64,000 bases of DNA, from assembly GCA_039919885.1 (NCBI GenBank), contig JBDSEV010000064.1:32641-96640 (forward strand). The letters run 5' to 3'. Positions within the stretch are counted from its first letter, which is position 1. Every line of letters starts with the position of its first letter. The translations under genes were made by a program, and so were the position numbers. The notes under the pieces were generated by a model. That model was not told the DNA's origin and did not search any database. It saw nothing but the letters and a program-made list of their open reading frames with translations. Of the stretch, positions 8,746-17,996 are shown in pieces. This DNA comes from JACMLD01 sp039919885. Its GTDB lineage: Bacteria; Bacteroidota; Bacteroidia; Chitinophagales; Chitinophagaceae.

Positions 8746-9381
8746 ATGGATCTTGTTCTTCCCCTTTTAACGGCATACGCAGAAAAATATACAACACCGG
8801 AAGACAGTTTGCTGCTGCAAGTTAGCCGGCAGACGCAACTGCATCCCCATGCCCACATGCTAAGTGGCCACCTGCAGGGCAAACTGCTTTCTTTAATCGC
8901 CCGCTTGTTAAGGCCCAGCCGCATTCTTGAAATAGGCACCTTTACAGGCTACAGTGCGCTTTGCCTTGCCCAGGGCCTTTCATCAGATGGCGTATTGCAT
9001 ACCATTGAGTTACGGGAGCAGGATGCCGCCGTGGCGCGACAAAATTTTAACTTGTCGGATGCAAAGGATAAAATAATTTTACATACCGGCAATGCGCTGG
9101 AAATTATACCCAGCCTGCAAGAAACATGGGACCTCGTGTTTATAGATGCAGATAAAACCGGGTACATCGATTATTACAAGTTAGTAATGCCGAGGGTGAA
9201 AAAGGGCGGCCTTGTACTGGCCGACAATGTGTTTTTTCATGGGGAAGTATTGCAGCCGGAACCAAAAGGAAAAAACGCCAAAGCCATACAGGCTTTCAAT
9301 GAATATGTTCAGCAGGATGACAGCGTAGAGCAGGTGTTGCTAACTGTAAGAGACGGGCTGATGCTGATTTATAAAAAATAA
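8746..9381 (+). CDS. Class I SAM-dependent O-methyltransferase (CCoAOMT family)
   Basis: A 211-residue soluble methyltransferase. SAM-binding motif I is ILEIGTFTGYSALCLA, the acidic residue at the end of beta-2 is in HTIELREQD, and the metal/substrate-site segment is WDLVFIDADKTGYIDYY, as in caffeoyl-CoA and catechol O-methyltransferases, which use a divalent metal to methylate vicinal hydroxyls. The natural substrate in bacteria is usually unknown. The next gene starts 2 bases after this stop codon, so the two are almost certainly co-transcribed and perhaps translationally coupled. The ATG at 8742 is out of frame and ignored. Confidence 0.88.
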   Translation: MDLVLPLLTAYAEKYTTPEDSLLLQVSRQTQLHPHAHMLSGHLQGKLLSLIARLLRPSRILEIGTFTGYSALCLAQGLSSDGVLHTIELREQDAAVARQNFNLSDAKDKIILHTGNALEIIPSLQETWDLVFIDADKTGYIDYYKLVMPRVKKGGLVLADNVFFHGEVLQPEPKGKNAKAIQAFNEYVQQDDSVEQVLLTVRDGLMLIYKK

Positions 9382-9383
9382 AT

Positions 9384-10613
9384 ATGCGCGCAGGAAGTGT
9401 TTTGATTTTGTTACTGTTTACAGCAGGTGTTAGCGCCCAGCGGTCGAATGACGTTATTGCCTACATCAATACGTACCGGGATATTGCCATAGCAGAAATG
9501 CAGCGGACAGGGGTGCCGGCAGCCATTAAACTTGCCCAGGGCATACACGAAACCTCGGCGGGCACCAGCGAGCTCGTAAGAAAATCAAATAACCATTTTG
9601 GGATCAAATGCAAAACTTCCTGGGCGGGAGAAAAAGTGTATCATGATGATGATGCCCGCGGAGAGTGTTTCCGGAGCTATACCGAAGCCGGGCAATCCTA
9701 CAAAGACCATTCTGATTTTCTAAAAGGCAGCCAGCGCTATGCTTTCCTGTTTCAATTAGATCCTACGGATTATAAAAGCTGGGCAAACGGACTGCGGAAA
9801 GCCGGGTATGCTACCAATTACCGGTATGCGCAAATTTTAATTAAACTGATTGAAGATTATAACCTGGAGCAGTACACGCTGATAGCCATGGGTAAACTGC
9901 CACCGGTGAACGACGCGCTGGTATCCAACAATACTACCAACAGTACCGCACCCGCGTCAATACAGGCGTTGAATCCTTCCGTTACAGGAGATGCAGCACC
10001 CAAGGAAGTACTTGCCACAGTAATAGCGCCACCGGCACCCGTTTACCCTGCAATTGCGTTCAGCATCAACAAAGCAAAAGTTGTTTTTGTACAGGAAGGA
10101 ACGGCACTGCTGGCCGTTGCAGAAGAACACCATATCTCTTTTGCCCGCCTCCTCGATTTTAATGACCTTAATGACGGCGATATTACGCGGACCGATCAGC
10201 TTATTTTTTTACAGCGCAAACGTAAGACCGGCGCAAATGAATACCATACTGTGCAGCCCGGCGAAACCCTGTATTATATTTGCCAGGCAGAAGGTATCCG
10301 GCTGGAAAGTTTACTGGCCAATAACCTGCTGACGGATAAGATGCAGCCTGCCGTGGGAGAAAAACTATACCTCCAGGCCGTTGCACCGGTGCGGCCATTG
10401 CTGGATGCGGAGAAAAAGGCGATATTAAAAGAGCCGGTTATGGAAACACTACCCAAATCCGCCGATACAACCACCCATGTAGTACAAACGAAGGAAACGC
10501 TTTACAGTATTTCAAAAAAATATGGCGTCAGCCTTGAACAATTGAAAACCTGGAACAGGCTGGATTCACTCGACGTAAAAATTGGCCAGCAGTTAATGAT
10601 ACACAGCAACTAA
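9384..10613 (+). CDS. Secreted N-acetylglucosaminidase (GH73-like) with LysM repeats
   Basis: A 409-residue peptidoglycan hydrolase. A signal peptide (MRAGSVLILLLFTAGVSAQ) is followed by a glucosaminidase domain (about 25-165) with the probable catalytic Glu in QGIHETSAGTSEL and the family pattern NNHFGIKCK. A linker of Thr/Pro/Ala follows. The C-terminus has two clear LysM domains, near 283-330 (YHTVQPGETLYYI) and 364-407 (THVVQTKETLYSIS), plus a weaker one near 228-272. It should bind the cell wall and cleave GlcNAc-MurNAc glycan strands in the periplasm, for growth or daughter-cell separation. It is tightly coupled to the preceding methyltransferase gene, although no functional link is obvious. 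Confidence 0.9.
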   Translation: MRAGSVLILLLFTAGVSAQRSNDVIAYINTYRDIAIAEMQRTGVPAAIKLAQGIHETSAGTSELVRKSNNHFGIKCKTSWAGEKVYHDDDARGECFRSYTEAGQSYKDHSDFLKGSQRYAFLFQLDPTDYKSWANGLRKAGYATNYRYAQILIKLIEDYNLEQYTLIAMGKLPPVNDALVSNNTTNSTAPASIQALNPSVTGDAAPKEVLATVIAPPAPVYPAIAFSINKAKVVFVQEGTALLAVAEEHHISFARLLDFNDLNDGDITRTDQLIFLQRKRKTGANEYHTVQPGETLYYICQAEGIRLESLLANNLLTDKMQPAVGEKLYLQAVAPVRPLLDAEKKAILKEPVMETLPKSADTTTHVVQTKETLYSISKKYGVSLEQLKTWNRLDSLDVKIGQQLMIHSN

Positions 10614-10713
10614 ACAACGTGCTTTTTACCAATTGCAGGATGAAAAACAAAATGCTACTTTTAGGGCATTATAAAACAGCCGGCGTTCCATCGTTCTAAA
10701 TTTATTTCTATTG

Positions 10714-11250
10714 ATGCAAAATATACGCGTACACGATAAAGAATTTGAGCCTTACCTGTCTGCCGCAGTGATTGCCGGTAAAATTGACGAGATGGCTGCT
10801 GAGATTAACAAGGATTACGCAGGCAAAAGGCCCCTGTTTATTGCTATTTTAAATGGGTCTTTTATTTTTGCATCTGATTTGTTTAAAAGTATTTCCATAG
10901 AAGCAGAAATTTGTTTTATCAAACTGGCATCTTATAAAGGCACAAAATCAAGCGGCCAGGTAATTACGGCCATCGGTATGGATACCGATATTATAGACCG
11001 TCATGTGGTTATTTTGGAAGATATTGTAGATACCGGCAAGACCCTGAGCGAATTTATACCGCAGCTGCAGCACCAGCAGCCTGCATCCCTAGCTATTGCT
11101 ACACTGTTACACAAGCCCGTGGCTACCGTATACCCCATCAAAATTGATTACCTCGGCTTTTCCATACCCAATAAATTTGTTCTTGGCTATGGCCTGGATT
11201 ATGATGGCCTGGGCAGAAATATTAAGGAAATATACCAACTCGTAGGATAA
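10714..11250 (+). CDS. hpt: Hypoxanthine phosphoribosyltransferase
   Basis: A 178-residue type I phosphoribosyltransferase; the ATG at 10714 is chosen over the TTG directly before it. The PRPP-binding loop is VVILEDIVDTGKTL, and the flexible-loop segment (KLASYKGTKSSGQV) and purine-binding region near the C-terminus (GYGLDYDGLGRN) fit HGPRT. It salvages hypoxanthine, and usually guanine, to IMP and GMP in the cytoplasm. IMP made here is a substrate of the guaB product encoded at 51 kb, but the two genes are not linked. Length is normal for the family. Confidence 0.93.
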   Translation: MQNIRVHDKEFEPYLSAAVIAGKIDEMAAEINKDYAGKRPLFIAILNGSFIFASDLFKSISIEAEICFIKLASYKGTKSSGQVITAIGMDTDIIDRHVVILEDIVDTGKTLSEFIPQLQHQQPASLAIATLLHKPVATVYPIKIDYLGFSIPNKFVLGYGLDYDGLGRNIKEIYQLVG

Positions 11251-11302
11251 TAGCGTTTTTAATAGCCCTTGTACTTATTCCCGGTGTCCGGGGATCAACT
11301 AC

Positions 11303-13081
11303 GTGATTGGGTCAAATATCCGGTTGAAAAATATAAGCACCATATTGCTGAGCCTGCTAACCTGCTTTTCGCTACCCGCACAATACTATTTGCGGGGAGA
11401 AGTGCGGGATGAAACAAATACGCCCCTGGCCAATACAAGAATTTTACTGCACTCAACGGGTTATGTATACTATGCCGGCAGTTCTGGTGGTTTCGGAATT
11501 GTATCCGGTAAACAGGAAGATTCCGTAACAGTTTCTTATGATGGATACCAGGAACAACGCCTCAAACTAAATGCCGGCAACTATACCAACATTGTCCTGA
11601 AAATGCAGCGCGCTGTAGGCAATCTCCACAAAAGCAGGTTGGTTTCCGTTACAAAAGACATGCACTGGGATGAAAAAAGGAACTGGTCGGTGGGCGGAGA
11701 GACCTATAGCAGCCTGATGGAAAATGAATTTATACCAGCAAAACGATACCCCGAGACCGGATTCGCCATTAATACAGACAAGGCAGCGTACAGTAATATG
11801 CGCCGTTTTATTAATATGGGCAGTACAGTGCCCCCGGATGCCGTGCGGATTGAAGAAATGCTCAACTATTTCAATTTTGGATATGTGGCGCCACCAAAAG
11901 ACAGTGTGTTTAATTTTGATTCGTACCTCAGCACCTGCCCCTGGAACCCCGATAATCAGCTGTTCTTTCTAAAAGTCTGCGCCCGGAAAGTAAACCTGGA
12001 TGCAGTTCCTGCCAGTAACCTGGTCTTCCTGATTGATATTTCCGGCTCCATGGATATGCCCAACCGCCTGCCACTGCTAAAATCAGCTTTCAGGCTCATG
12101 ATAAATAACCTCCGCGCAAAGGATACTGTTTCTATCGTGGTATATGGTGGTAGCGTAGGGGTGTGGTTACAACCGACCTGCGGCGCCGAAAAAGAAAAAA
12201 TTACAAAGGCAGTGGAAGACTTGTATCCCGGTGGCTCTACCCCCGGGGCTTCTGGCATCCAGGCAGCGTACGCCCTGGCAAAAAGCCAGTTTATTACGGG
12301 GGGCAATAACCGCGTGGTGCTGGCCACCGACGGCGATTTTAACGTAGGTCAAGCCAATGAAGACGAACTGGAGAATATGATTACGCTTCACCGGCAATCC
12401 GGTATCTACCTTACCTGCCTGGGGGTAGGCATGGGCAATTACAAAGATTCCAAACTGGAAATACTGGCAAAAAAAGGCAACGGTAATTTTGCATACCTGG
12501 ATAATGAAAGGGAGGCAGAAAAAGTGCTGGTAAAGGAACTGACACAGACACTCTATACGGTAGCTGATGATGCTTACCTGAGTGTAAAGTTTAATGCGCG
12601 GCTGGTAAAAGACTATCGCCTGATAGGCTTCGACAATAAATTAAAGGCGGTAGCAGACTCCCTGAGTGAACTGGAGGGTGGGGAAGTGGGCTCGGGTCAT
12701 ACATTGATGGCCATATTTGAAATCACGCCTACCTACGCAAATATTGCTGCTGCAGATAATTCCAGCAAAGATCCCTTTGCAAAAGCCCTGGTGAACTACC
12801 GCTGCCCGAAAGATTCTACCAAGCGGATCTCCGGGTACAATGCACCATTTCTATTTACGGAATTTAATGAGATGCCGGCATGCCACCGTTTTGCGGCATC
12901 CGTGGTGGAGTTTGCCCTCCTGCTGAAAAATTCGCCGTATGTAAAAACGGTTTCCTGGACTGATGCGCTGATACTCGCCAATGAATCCTATAACACCAAT
13001 GATGCCGTGCAAAAGGAATTTATCGGCATCGTAGAGAAAGCAAAAAAGATCTACGGCAAGAATAAGAAGCGAAAAACGTAG
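11303..13081 (+). CDS. Secreted von Willebrand factor A domain protein (YfbK-like)
   Basis: A 592-residue exported protein, apparently starting at GTG (no ATG precedes the signal-like segment ISTILLSLLTCFSLPAQ). Domain order: a carboxypeptidase-regulatory-like Ig fold (about 28-100); the vWF-associated N-terminal motif (about 152-200, AYSNMRRFINMGSTVPPDAVRIEEMLNYF); a vWA domain with an intact MIDAS (Asp245, Ser247, Ser249 in DISGSM); and a C-terminal DUF3520-like region (about 430-575). vWA domains bind protein partners through a metal ion. Proteins of this design are common in the Bacteroidota but have no settled function. The added regulatory-like domain is a lineage feature. Convergent with the FAD oxidoreductase gene, 62 bases apart. 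Confidence 0.85.
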   Translation: MIGSNIRLKNISTILLSLLTCFSLPAQYYLRGEVRDETNTPLANTRILLHSTGYVYYAGSSGGFGIVSGKQEDSVTVSYDGYQEQRLKLNAGNYTNIVLKMQRAVGNLHKSRLVSVTKDMHWDEKRNWSVGGETYSSLMENEFIPAKRYPETGFAINTDKAAYSNMRRFINMGSTVPPDAVRIEEMLNYFNFGYVAPPKDSVFNFDSYLSTCPWNPDNQLFFLKVCARKVNLDAVPASNLVFLIDISGSMDMPNRLPLLKSAFRLMINNLRAKDTVSIVVYGGSVGVWLQPTCGAEKEKITKAVEDLYPGGSTPGASGIQAAYALAKSQFITGGNNRVVLATDGDFNVGQANEDELENMITLHRQSGIYLTCLGVGMGNYKDSKLEILAKKGNGNFAYLDNEREAEKVLVKELTQTLYTVADDAYLSVKFNARLVKDYRLIGFDNKLKAVADSLSELEGGEVGSGHTLMAIFEITPTYANIAAADNSSKDPFAKALVNYRCPKDSTKRISGYNAPFLFTEFNEMPACHRFAASVVEFALLLKNSPYVKTVSWTDALILANESYNTNDAVQKEFIGIVEKAKKIYGKNKKRKT

Positions 13082-13143
13082 TGCTACAATCGCCCGTGAA
13101 TTCAACCTGCCGGCGCAGCCGTTTTATTGATGCAACCCTGTCA

Positions 13144-14493
13144 CTAACCTTTGGTAAGTCCCAACCTCCGTGAAATATTTGAACTGAATGTGCCGGCCGG
13201 GTCATATTTATTTTTGATGGCCATCCACGCAGTGTATTGCGGGTACATTTTTTTAAACATCGTTTCATCCAGCAAAGCATCTTTGCCCAGGTACAGCCTG
13301 CCGCCTGCCGCCAGTACTTTTGCATCTAATTTAGGCGTAAACGCGAGCAATTGTTTCGTTACCGGAAAATCTATTGCCAGTGTATACCCTTTGAAAGGAA
13401 AGGACAGAATGCCCTGGCCATCACCCATTCTTTTAAAAACATTCAGGAAAGGCGTACAGCCGCTTGCTGCAATCATTTCAAGTATTTCTTTCAGGTTGGC
13501 TTTACCATTCTCCTCGGGTATAACAAACTGGTACTGTACAAAACCGCGTTTGCCATATCCTTTGTTCCAGTTGTTGATGGCATCCAGCGGGAAAAAGAAT
13601 TTTTCATAATGCACAAATTCTTTTGGTGAGTTTTGTACAAAGGCAATCACTTTATTCAGCACCCTTACTGTAAGTCCGTTTAGCGCAAAAGAAGGAAAGA
13701 AAAACGGCACCGCCAGTTTGCTGCTGGCATGCAGTTTCAATGGATCCTTTTTCAATTGTTCCGGCAGGTCGGCCAATGCAGCAGCATTGCCAAGCGTAAG
13801 TACGCCACTTCCCAATTTGCTGCCTTTTGCCAATGCGTCTATCCAGGCAACCGAATAATTATATTCATGATCATATTTGTCCAGCGCTTCCAGCATATGA
13901 TCCAGGTCGCGGATTACAACCGATTTTTGTTTGAAGTAAGTCGTTTCAATTTTTCTTAGCCTGATGGTAGTCGTTAGTATTACGCCCAGTAGCCCGAGTC
14001 CGCCAAAATTGGCCCAGAAAAGATCTTCGTTTTCGGTGCGGGAAGCCGTTAGCACCCTGCCGTCTGCCAGCAGGATGGTAAATGAAACCACGCAATTAAC
14101 AAAAGAACCGTCTATATGGTGGGCCTTCCCATGAATGTCGTTGGCAATGGCACCGCCAATGGTAACAAATTTTGTTCCCGGGCAAATCATCGGCAACCAG
14201 CCTTTCGGCCCAAATGTTGAAATAATCTCTTCCAGGCTGGTACCCGACTGGCACTCCAGTATGCCCGACTGCTCGTTAAAGGAAATAAAGTAGTTTAATT
14301 TAGTACATACCGCCACATATTTGTTGTCATTAATGGCCTGGTCGCCATAGCTCCTTCCCAGCCCGCGCGGTATCAGTTTTTCTTCGCGCATCGCATTTAT
14401 ACAGTCCGCCTCGCTGCGCGGCAGAATGGTATATGATTCAGACACCGGATAATTGCCCCAACCCGCCAATTGTTCTTTTTTTCCCGATAACAT
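13144..14493 (-). CDS. FAD-binding oxidoreductase (DprE1/aldonolactone-oxidase-like)
   Basis: A 449-residue flavoprotein. The start is put at the ATG at 14493 (MLSGKKEQLAGWGNYP); the 27 upstream codons of the same frame look non-coding. An N-terminal FAD_binding_4 domain has the pyrophosphate loop PRGLGRSYGD and the FAD segment GGAIANDIHGKAHH, where the His is the usual position of covalent FAD attachment in some relatives. The C-terminal half resembles aldonolactone oxidases and decaprenylphosphoryl-ribose oxidase DprE1. It may oxidise a sugar lactone or a polyprenyl-linked sugar. The partner reductase DprE2 is not adjacent, so the substrate remains open. Confidence 0.82.
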   Translation of the reverse strand: MLSGKKEQLAGWGNYPVSESYTILPRSEADCINAMREEKLIPRGLGRSYGDQAINDNKYVAVCTKLNYFISFNEQSGILECQSGTSLEEIISTFGPKGWLPMICPGTKFVTIGGAIANDIHGKAHHIDGSFVNCVVSFTILLADGRVLTASRTENEDLFWANFGGLGLLGVILTTTIRLRKIETTYFKQKSVVIRDLDHMLEALDKYDHEYNYSVAWIDALAKGSKLGSGVLTLGNAAALADLPEQLKKDPLKLHASSKLAVPFFFPSFALNGLTVRVLNKVIAFVQNSPKEFVHYEKFFFPLDAINNWNKGYGKRGFVQYQFVIPEENGKANLKEILEMIAASGCTPFLNVFKRMGDGQGILSFPFKGYTLAIDFPVTKQLLAFTPKLDAKVLAAGGRLYLGKDALLDETMFKKMYPQYTAWMAIKNKYDPAGTFSSNISRRLGLTKG

Positions 14494-14638
14494 GCCACAC
14501 TTGTTTTTAATAAGCTGGCAAATTAATACAATACGCCAAGAGATCAAAGGACTGGCAACAAACAGCACCCGCAAACCCGGGTTACAGGCCCACGCCGATC
14601 TGCCTTTTGCCCCTGTTGGCTTATTTTTCGCGGGGGCA

Positions 14639-14667
14639 CAAAAAAGAGAAAGCGGGTGCTTTCTCTG
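14639..14667 (-). terminator. Rho-independent terminator of the grpE-dnaJ operon
   Basis: A perfect 9-bp stem (AGAGAAAGC at 14645-14653 with GCTTTCTCT at 14658-14666) closes a 4-base loop. On the leftward strand it is followed by a T-run from 14645 to 14640. It lies 33 bases after the dnaJ stop codon. Confidence 0.8.
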
Positions 14668-14699
14668 TATGGCTGTTTTTATTTATTTTTTACCCGGGG

Positions 14700-15869
14700 C
14701 TAAGTAAACATTTCCCGCATTTTGTCGAAAAAGCTTTTATCGCTTTTGTCCGGCTTGGGCTGAAAATTCTGCGAACCATTCATTTTTTCCAGCATACCTT
14801 TTTCTTCCGTGCTAACATGCTGGGGTGTCCAAACGTTTACATGAATCAGCTGATCGCCTTTTGCGTACCCGTTTACTTCCGGGAAGCCCTTGCCTTTCAA
14901 GCGGAATATTTTGCCGCTTTGTGTGCCGGCCGGTATTTTAATTTTTGCTTTGCCGTCAATAGTTGGCACCTCCAGCTGCGTGCCAAAAACCGCATCGGGT
15001 ATAGAGATATGCAGGTCAAACGCCACGTTCAAACCATCCCGGTGCAGGTCCTTGTGGGCCTCTTCTTCCACCAGTACAATCAGGTCGCCCGGCGCACCGC
15101 CACGTTCCCCTGCATTGCCCTTACCGCCAACACTCAGCTGCATGCCTTCCTGTACACCCGCGGGTATATCAAGGCTTACGGTTTCTTCGCCGTACACTCT
15201 TCCCTCGCCTTTACAACTGCCGCATTTGGCAGTAATAGTGGTGCCTTCTCCATTGCAGGTAGGGCAGGTAGTAACGGTCTGCATCTGCCCTAAAAAAGTA
15301 TTGGTAACCCGTTTTACCTGGCCGTTACCACCACAGGTTCCGCAGGTTTGCACACTGCTTTTGTCTTTTGCACCGCTTCCCGAACACGTGGTACAAACAA
15401 CATGTTTTTTTACTTTGACGCTCTTGTTGACGCCGTTGGCTATTTCTTCAAAATTCAGTTTTAATTTGATGCGCAGGTTGCTGCCCCTTACGCCACGGGC
15501 TCTGCCGCCGCCGCCCCTTGCCGACCGGCCGCCGCCACCGCCAAAGAAACTTCCGAAAACGTCCTCGCCAAAAATGTCTCCAAACTGGCTGAATATATCT
15601 TCGGTGTTCATGCCGGCGCCACCAAATCCACCTCTTCCGGTATTGCCCATTCCGGCATGCCCGAAACGGTCATACTGCGCTTTTTTATCGTTGTCGCTCA
15701 ATACTTCGTAGGCCTCGGCTGCCTCTTTAAATTTTTCTTCTGCCGGTTTGTCTCCGGGGTTACGGTCGGGGTGAAACTGCATCGCCACCTTGCGGTACGC
15801 TTTCTTAATCTCTTCTGCAGAAGCAGTTTTTCCGACACCAAGTGTTTCGTAATAATCTCTCTTTGACAT
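14700..15869 (-). CDS. dnaJ: Chaperone protein DnaJ
   Basis: A 389-residue Hsp40 co-chaperone. The J domain (1-70) contains the HPD motif (MQFHPDRNP) that stimulates the DnaK ATPase. A Gly/Phe-rich linker (about 72-135) follows, then a zinc-binding domain with four CxxCxGxG repeats (CTTCSGSG, CGTCGGNG, CPTCNGEG, CGSCKGEG) and the C-terminal substrate-binding domains. It delivers unfolded proteins to DnaK in the cytoplasm. grpE lies 89 bases upstream in the same direction, and a strong terminator follows the stop codon. dnaK is not in the window. Confidence 0.97.
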   Translation of the reverse strand: MSKRDYYETLGVGKTASAEEIKKAYRKVAMQFHPDRNPGDKPAEEKFKEAAEAYEVLSDNDKKAQYDRFGHAGMGNTGRGGFGGAGMNTEDIFSQFGDIFGEDVFGSFFGGGGGRSARGGGGRARGVRGSNLRIKLKLNFEEIANGVNKSVKVKKHVVCTTCSGSGAKDKSSVQTCGTCGGNGQVKRVTNTFLGQMQTVTTCPTCNGEGTTITAKCGSCKGEGRVYGEETVSLDIPAGVQEGMQLSVGGKGNAGERGGAPGDLIVLVEEEAHKDLHRDGLNVAFDLHISIPDAVFGTQLEVPTIDGKAKIKIPAGTQSGKIFRLKGKGFPEVNGYAKGDQLIHVNVWTPQHVSTEEKGMLEKMNGSQNFQPKPDKSDKSFFDKMREMFT

Positions 15870-15958
15870 AAAATAAATGAAGCCTCAGCTTTTGTTGGGT
15901 ATAAAAATCAAATATCCGCCAACCGGCAAATAATGCGGCTGGCGGATACGGTAATCAA

Positions 15959-16534
15959 TTATTTTCCTACTACCACTTTGGCAAAACGGATGATTTTGTC
16001 GTTCAGGTAATAACCTTTTTGTACTTCATCAACTACTTTACCTACTGCGTCTTTGGAAGGCGCCGGTATTTCCGTAATGGCTTCGTGTAAGTCTGCGTTG
16101 AATTCCTGCCCCGCAGCGTTCATCGCTTTTAGGCCCCTCGCCTGGAGTGTGTTCCGTAGTTTGTTAAACACTAGTAAAACGCCCTCTTTAATAGCCGCGG
16201 CGTCGGTGCTGGTTTCCAACTGCTTCTGGGCGCGTTCAGAATCATCTACCACATCCAGCAGTGAAACAATGATGTCTTTGCCCGCCGTTTGGGTCAGCTC
16301 AATTCTTTCCCGTGCATTGCGCTTGCGAAAATTGTCAAATTCAGCTACCAGGCGCAGGTATTTATCCTTCCATTCTGCCGCTTCTTCCTGAAATTTTGCA
16401 GTTTCACTCACTTCGTCTTCCGGGTTGCTAAGGTGGTTGCTTCCCGCCACATCAGAGTCCGCATTGATATCTATCAATTCCTCATTGGCAGTATCCCGGC
16501 CTTTTCCTGTATTTTTTACATCTTTTTCTTGCAT
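15959..16534 (-). CDS. grpE: Nucleotide exchange factor GrpE
   Basis: A 191-residue GrpE. The ATG at 16534 (MQEKDVKNTG) is chosen because it gives the normal acidic, disordered N-terminus; the frame extends 22 codons upstream but overlaps the promoter-like element. The central coiled-coil segment (EWKDKYLRLVAEFDNFRKRNARER) and the C-terminal beta-wing with the conserved GYYLNDKIIRFAKVVVG are clear. GrpE releases ADP from DnaK to reset the chaperone cycle. It is the first gene of the grpE-dnaJ operon, which is normally heat-inducible; no recognisable heat-shock operator such as CIRCE is seen. Confidence 0.96.
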   Translation of the reverse strand: MQEKDVKNTGKGRDTANEELIDINADSDVAGSNHLSNPEDEVSETAKFQEEAAEWKDKYLRLVAEFDNFRKRNARERIELTQTAGKDIIVSLLDVVDDSERAQKQLETSTDAAAIKEGVLLVFNKLRNTLQARGLKAMNAAGQEFNADLHEAITEIPAPSKDAVGKVVDEVQKGYYLNDKIIRFAKVVVGK

Positions 16535-16552
16535 AATTGTACAAATTGTCAG

Positions 16553-16582
16553 CGAAGGTAAGCTAGTCAATAATGTTGCCAA
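16553..16582 (-). promoter_or_regulatory. Candidate promoter of the grpE-dnaJ operon
   Basis: Reading leftward, TTGG (16579-16582) is followed after 18 bases by TACCTTCG (16553-16560), seven of eight matches to TAnnTTTG. The grpE ATG is 18 bases further on. Confidence 0.45.
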
Positions 16583-16808
16583 GCGGCATTTCAAAGACAA
16601 ATTGTCGCATGGTGCAAATCACGCATTTGCAACTGTTTTCCGGCTAGCACACTTCACGGCCGTCCAGGCAAAAACAGCCTGTTAATTTTTCTGTTAACAG
16701 CACCTTAAAGGCGGGCACACATATCCACCGCAGAGTAACCCTGCACCAGCGTGATGGGGTGCATTTAAAAACGGGATTGCCATAACTTGCAGCCCAGAAA
16801 GACTAAAA

Positions 16809-17981
16809 ATGACAAAAGTATACCTCAACAAGAAAATAAACAGGCGGGTAGAAGACGGGCATCCGTGGATATTTGGCAATGAAGTGAATACAATTGATGG
16901 CGCGGCAGCAGGAGGTGATATTGTTGAAGTTTTCACGCACGACAAAAAATTTATCGGCCGCGGTTACATCAATCCAAAATCGCAGATTATCATACGCATA
17001 CTCACGCGGGATAAAAACGAACAGGTGGACGAGACTTTTTTTTACAACCGCTTATTACAGGCCTGGCAATATAAAAGCAAGCTCGGTTACCGCGAGAATT
17101 GCCGCCTGGTTTTCGGCGAAGCAGATTTTTTGCCTGCATTGATTATTGATAAGTTCAACGACTATTTTGTTTTACAAACATTGTCTTTGGGAATTGATGT
17201 ATGGAAACCGGCCATTGTGAAAGCCCTCGAAAAAATATTTAGCCCGAAAGGTATTTATGAACGCAATGATGTACCGGTACGTGAGCTGGAAGGCCTGCCA
17301 CAGCAAAAAGGATTCTTGTCTGCACCATTTGATACCCTGGTGCCGATTATAGAAAACGGGCTGAAGTTTATGGTAGATATTGAGAACGGGCAGAAGACGG
17401 GTTATTTCCTTGACCAGCAAGACAACAGGAAGGCGATTGAAAGAATCGTGAAAGACGCCGAGGTACTGGGCACGTTTACTTATACTGGTACGTTTGAAAT
17501 ACATGCGGCACATTACGGCGCAAAATCAGTATACGGCATTGATATTTCTGCCGGCGCAGTAGCACAGGCAAACCACAATGCTGCTTTGAACGGTTTACAG
17601 GACAGGTGCAGGTTTGAAGCAATGAACGCTTTTGATGTGTTAAAAAACTGGGTGAAAGAAGGCCGTCAGTGGGATGTAGTGATGCTGGACCCGCCCGCCT
17701 TTGCGAAGAGCCGCGATAGCATTGACAAAGCCATCAGCGGGTATAAAGAAATTAATCTCCGCGGAATGAAGCTGATAAGGCCGGGTGGCTTCCTGGTAAC
17801 CTCTTCCTGTACCAACCTGGTATCGCCTGAATTGTTTTTGCAAACCATCAATATGGCGGCAAAAGATGCCAAAAGAAAATTGCGCCAGGTAACCTACCAG
17901 TCGCAATCAGCAGATCACCCAATTATATGGGGAATGGAGAATACCCATTATTTAAAGTTTTTGATTGTTCAGGTGATGTGA
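16809..17981 (+). CDS. Class I SAM-dependent rRNA methyltransferase (RlmI-like)
   Basis: A 390-residue protein with an N-terminal PUA domain (about 1-75, beginning MTKVYLNKKINRRVEDGHPWIFGNE split over two strands), a central RlmI-like domain and a C-terminal methyltransferase domain. SAM motif I reads LGTFTYTGTFEIHAA, where most RlmI proteins have LNxFSYTGGF, and the catalytic segment is MLDPPAFAKS with a later SSCTN. The family methylates cytosine C5 of 23S rRNA (E. coli RlmI acts at C1962). The exact target here is not certain. The stop codon lies inside a 13-bp tandem duplication (17971-17996), and a small inverted-repeat element follows immediately. Confidence 0.87.
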   Translation: MTKVYLNKKINRRVEDGHPWIFGNEVNTIDGAAAGGDIVEVFTHDKKFIGRGYINPKSQIIIRILTRDKNEQVDETFFYNRLLQAWQYKSKLGYRENCRLVFGEADFLPALIIDKFNDYFVLQTLSLGIDVWKPAIVKALEKIFSPKGIYERNDVPVRELEGLPQQKGFLSAPFDTLVPIIENGLKFMVDIENGQKTGYFLDQQDNRKAIERIVKDAEVLGTFTYTGTFEIHAAHYGAKSVYGIDISAGAVAQANHNAALNGLQDRCRFEAMNAFDVLKNWVKEGRQWDVVMLDPPAFAKSRDSIDKAISGYKEINLRGMKLIRPGGFLVTSSCTNLVSPELFLQTINMAAKDAKRKLRQVTYQSQSADHPIIWGMENTHYLKFLIVQVM

Positions 17982-17996
17982 GTAGGTGATGTAAGT
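17971..17996. repeat. 13-bp tandem duplication over the stop codon of the methyltransferase gene
   Basis: AGGTGATGTGAGT (17971-17983) is followed directly by AGGTGATGTAAGT (17984-17996), 12 of 13 identical. The TGA stop (17979-17981) lies in the first copy, so the second copy is untranslated. Confidence 0.7.

Noticed and set aside
14607..15711. Long frames opposite dnaJ (up to 273 codons)
   Set aside because: They are antisense shadows of an intact, motif-complete dnaJ and show low-complexity, Pro/Ser-rich translation with no family signal.
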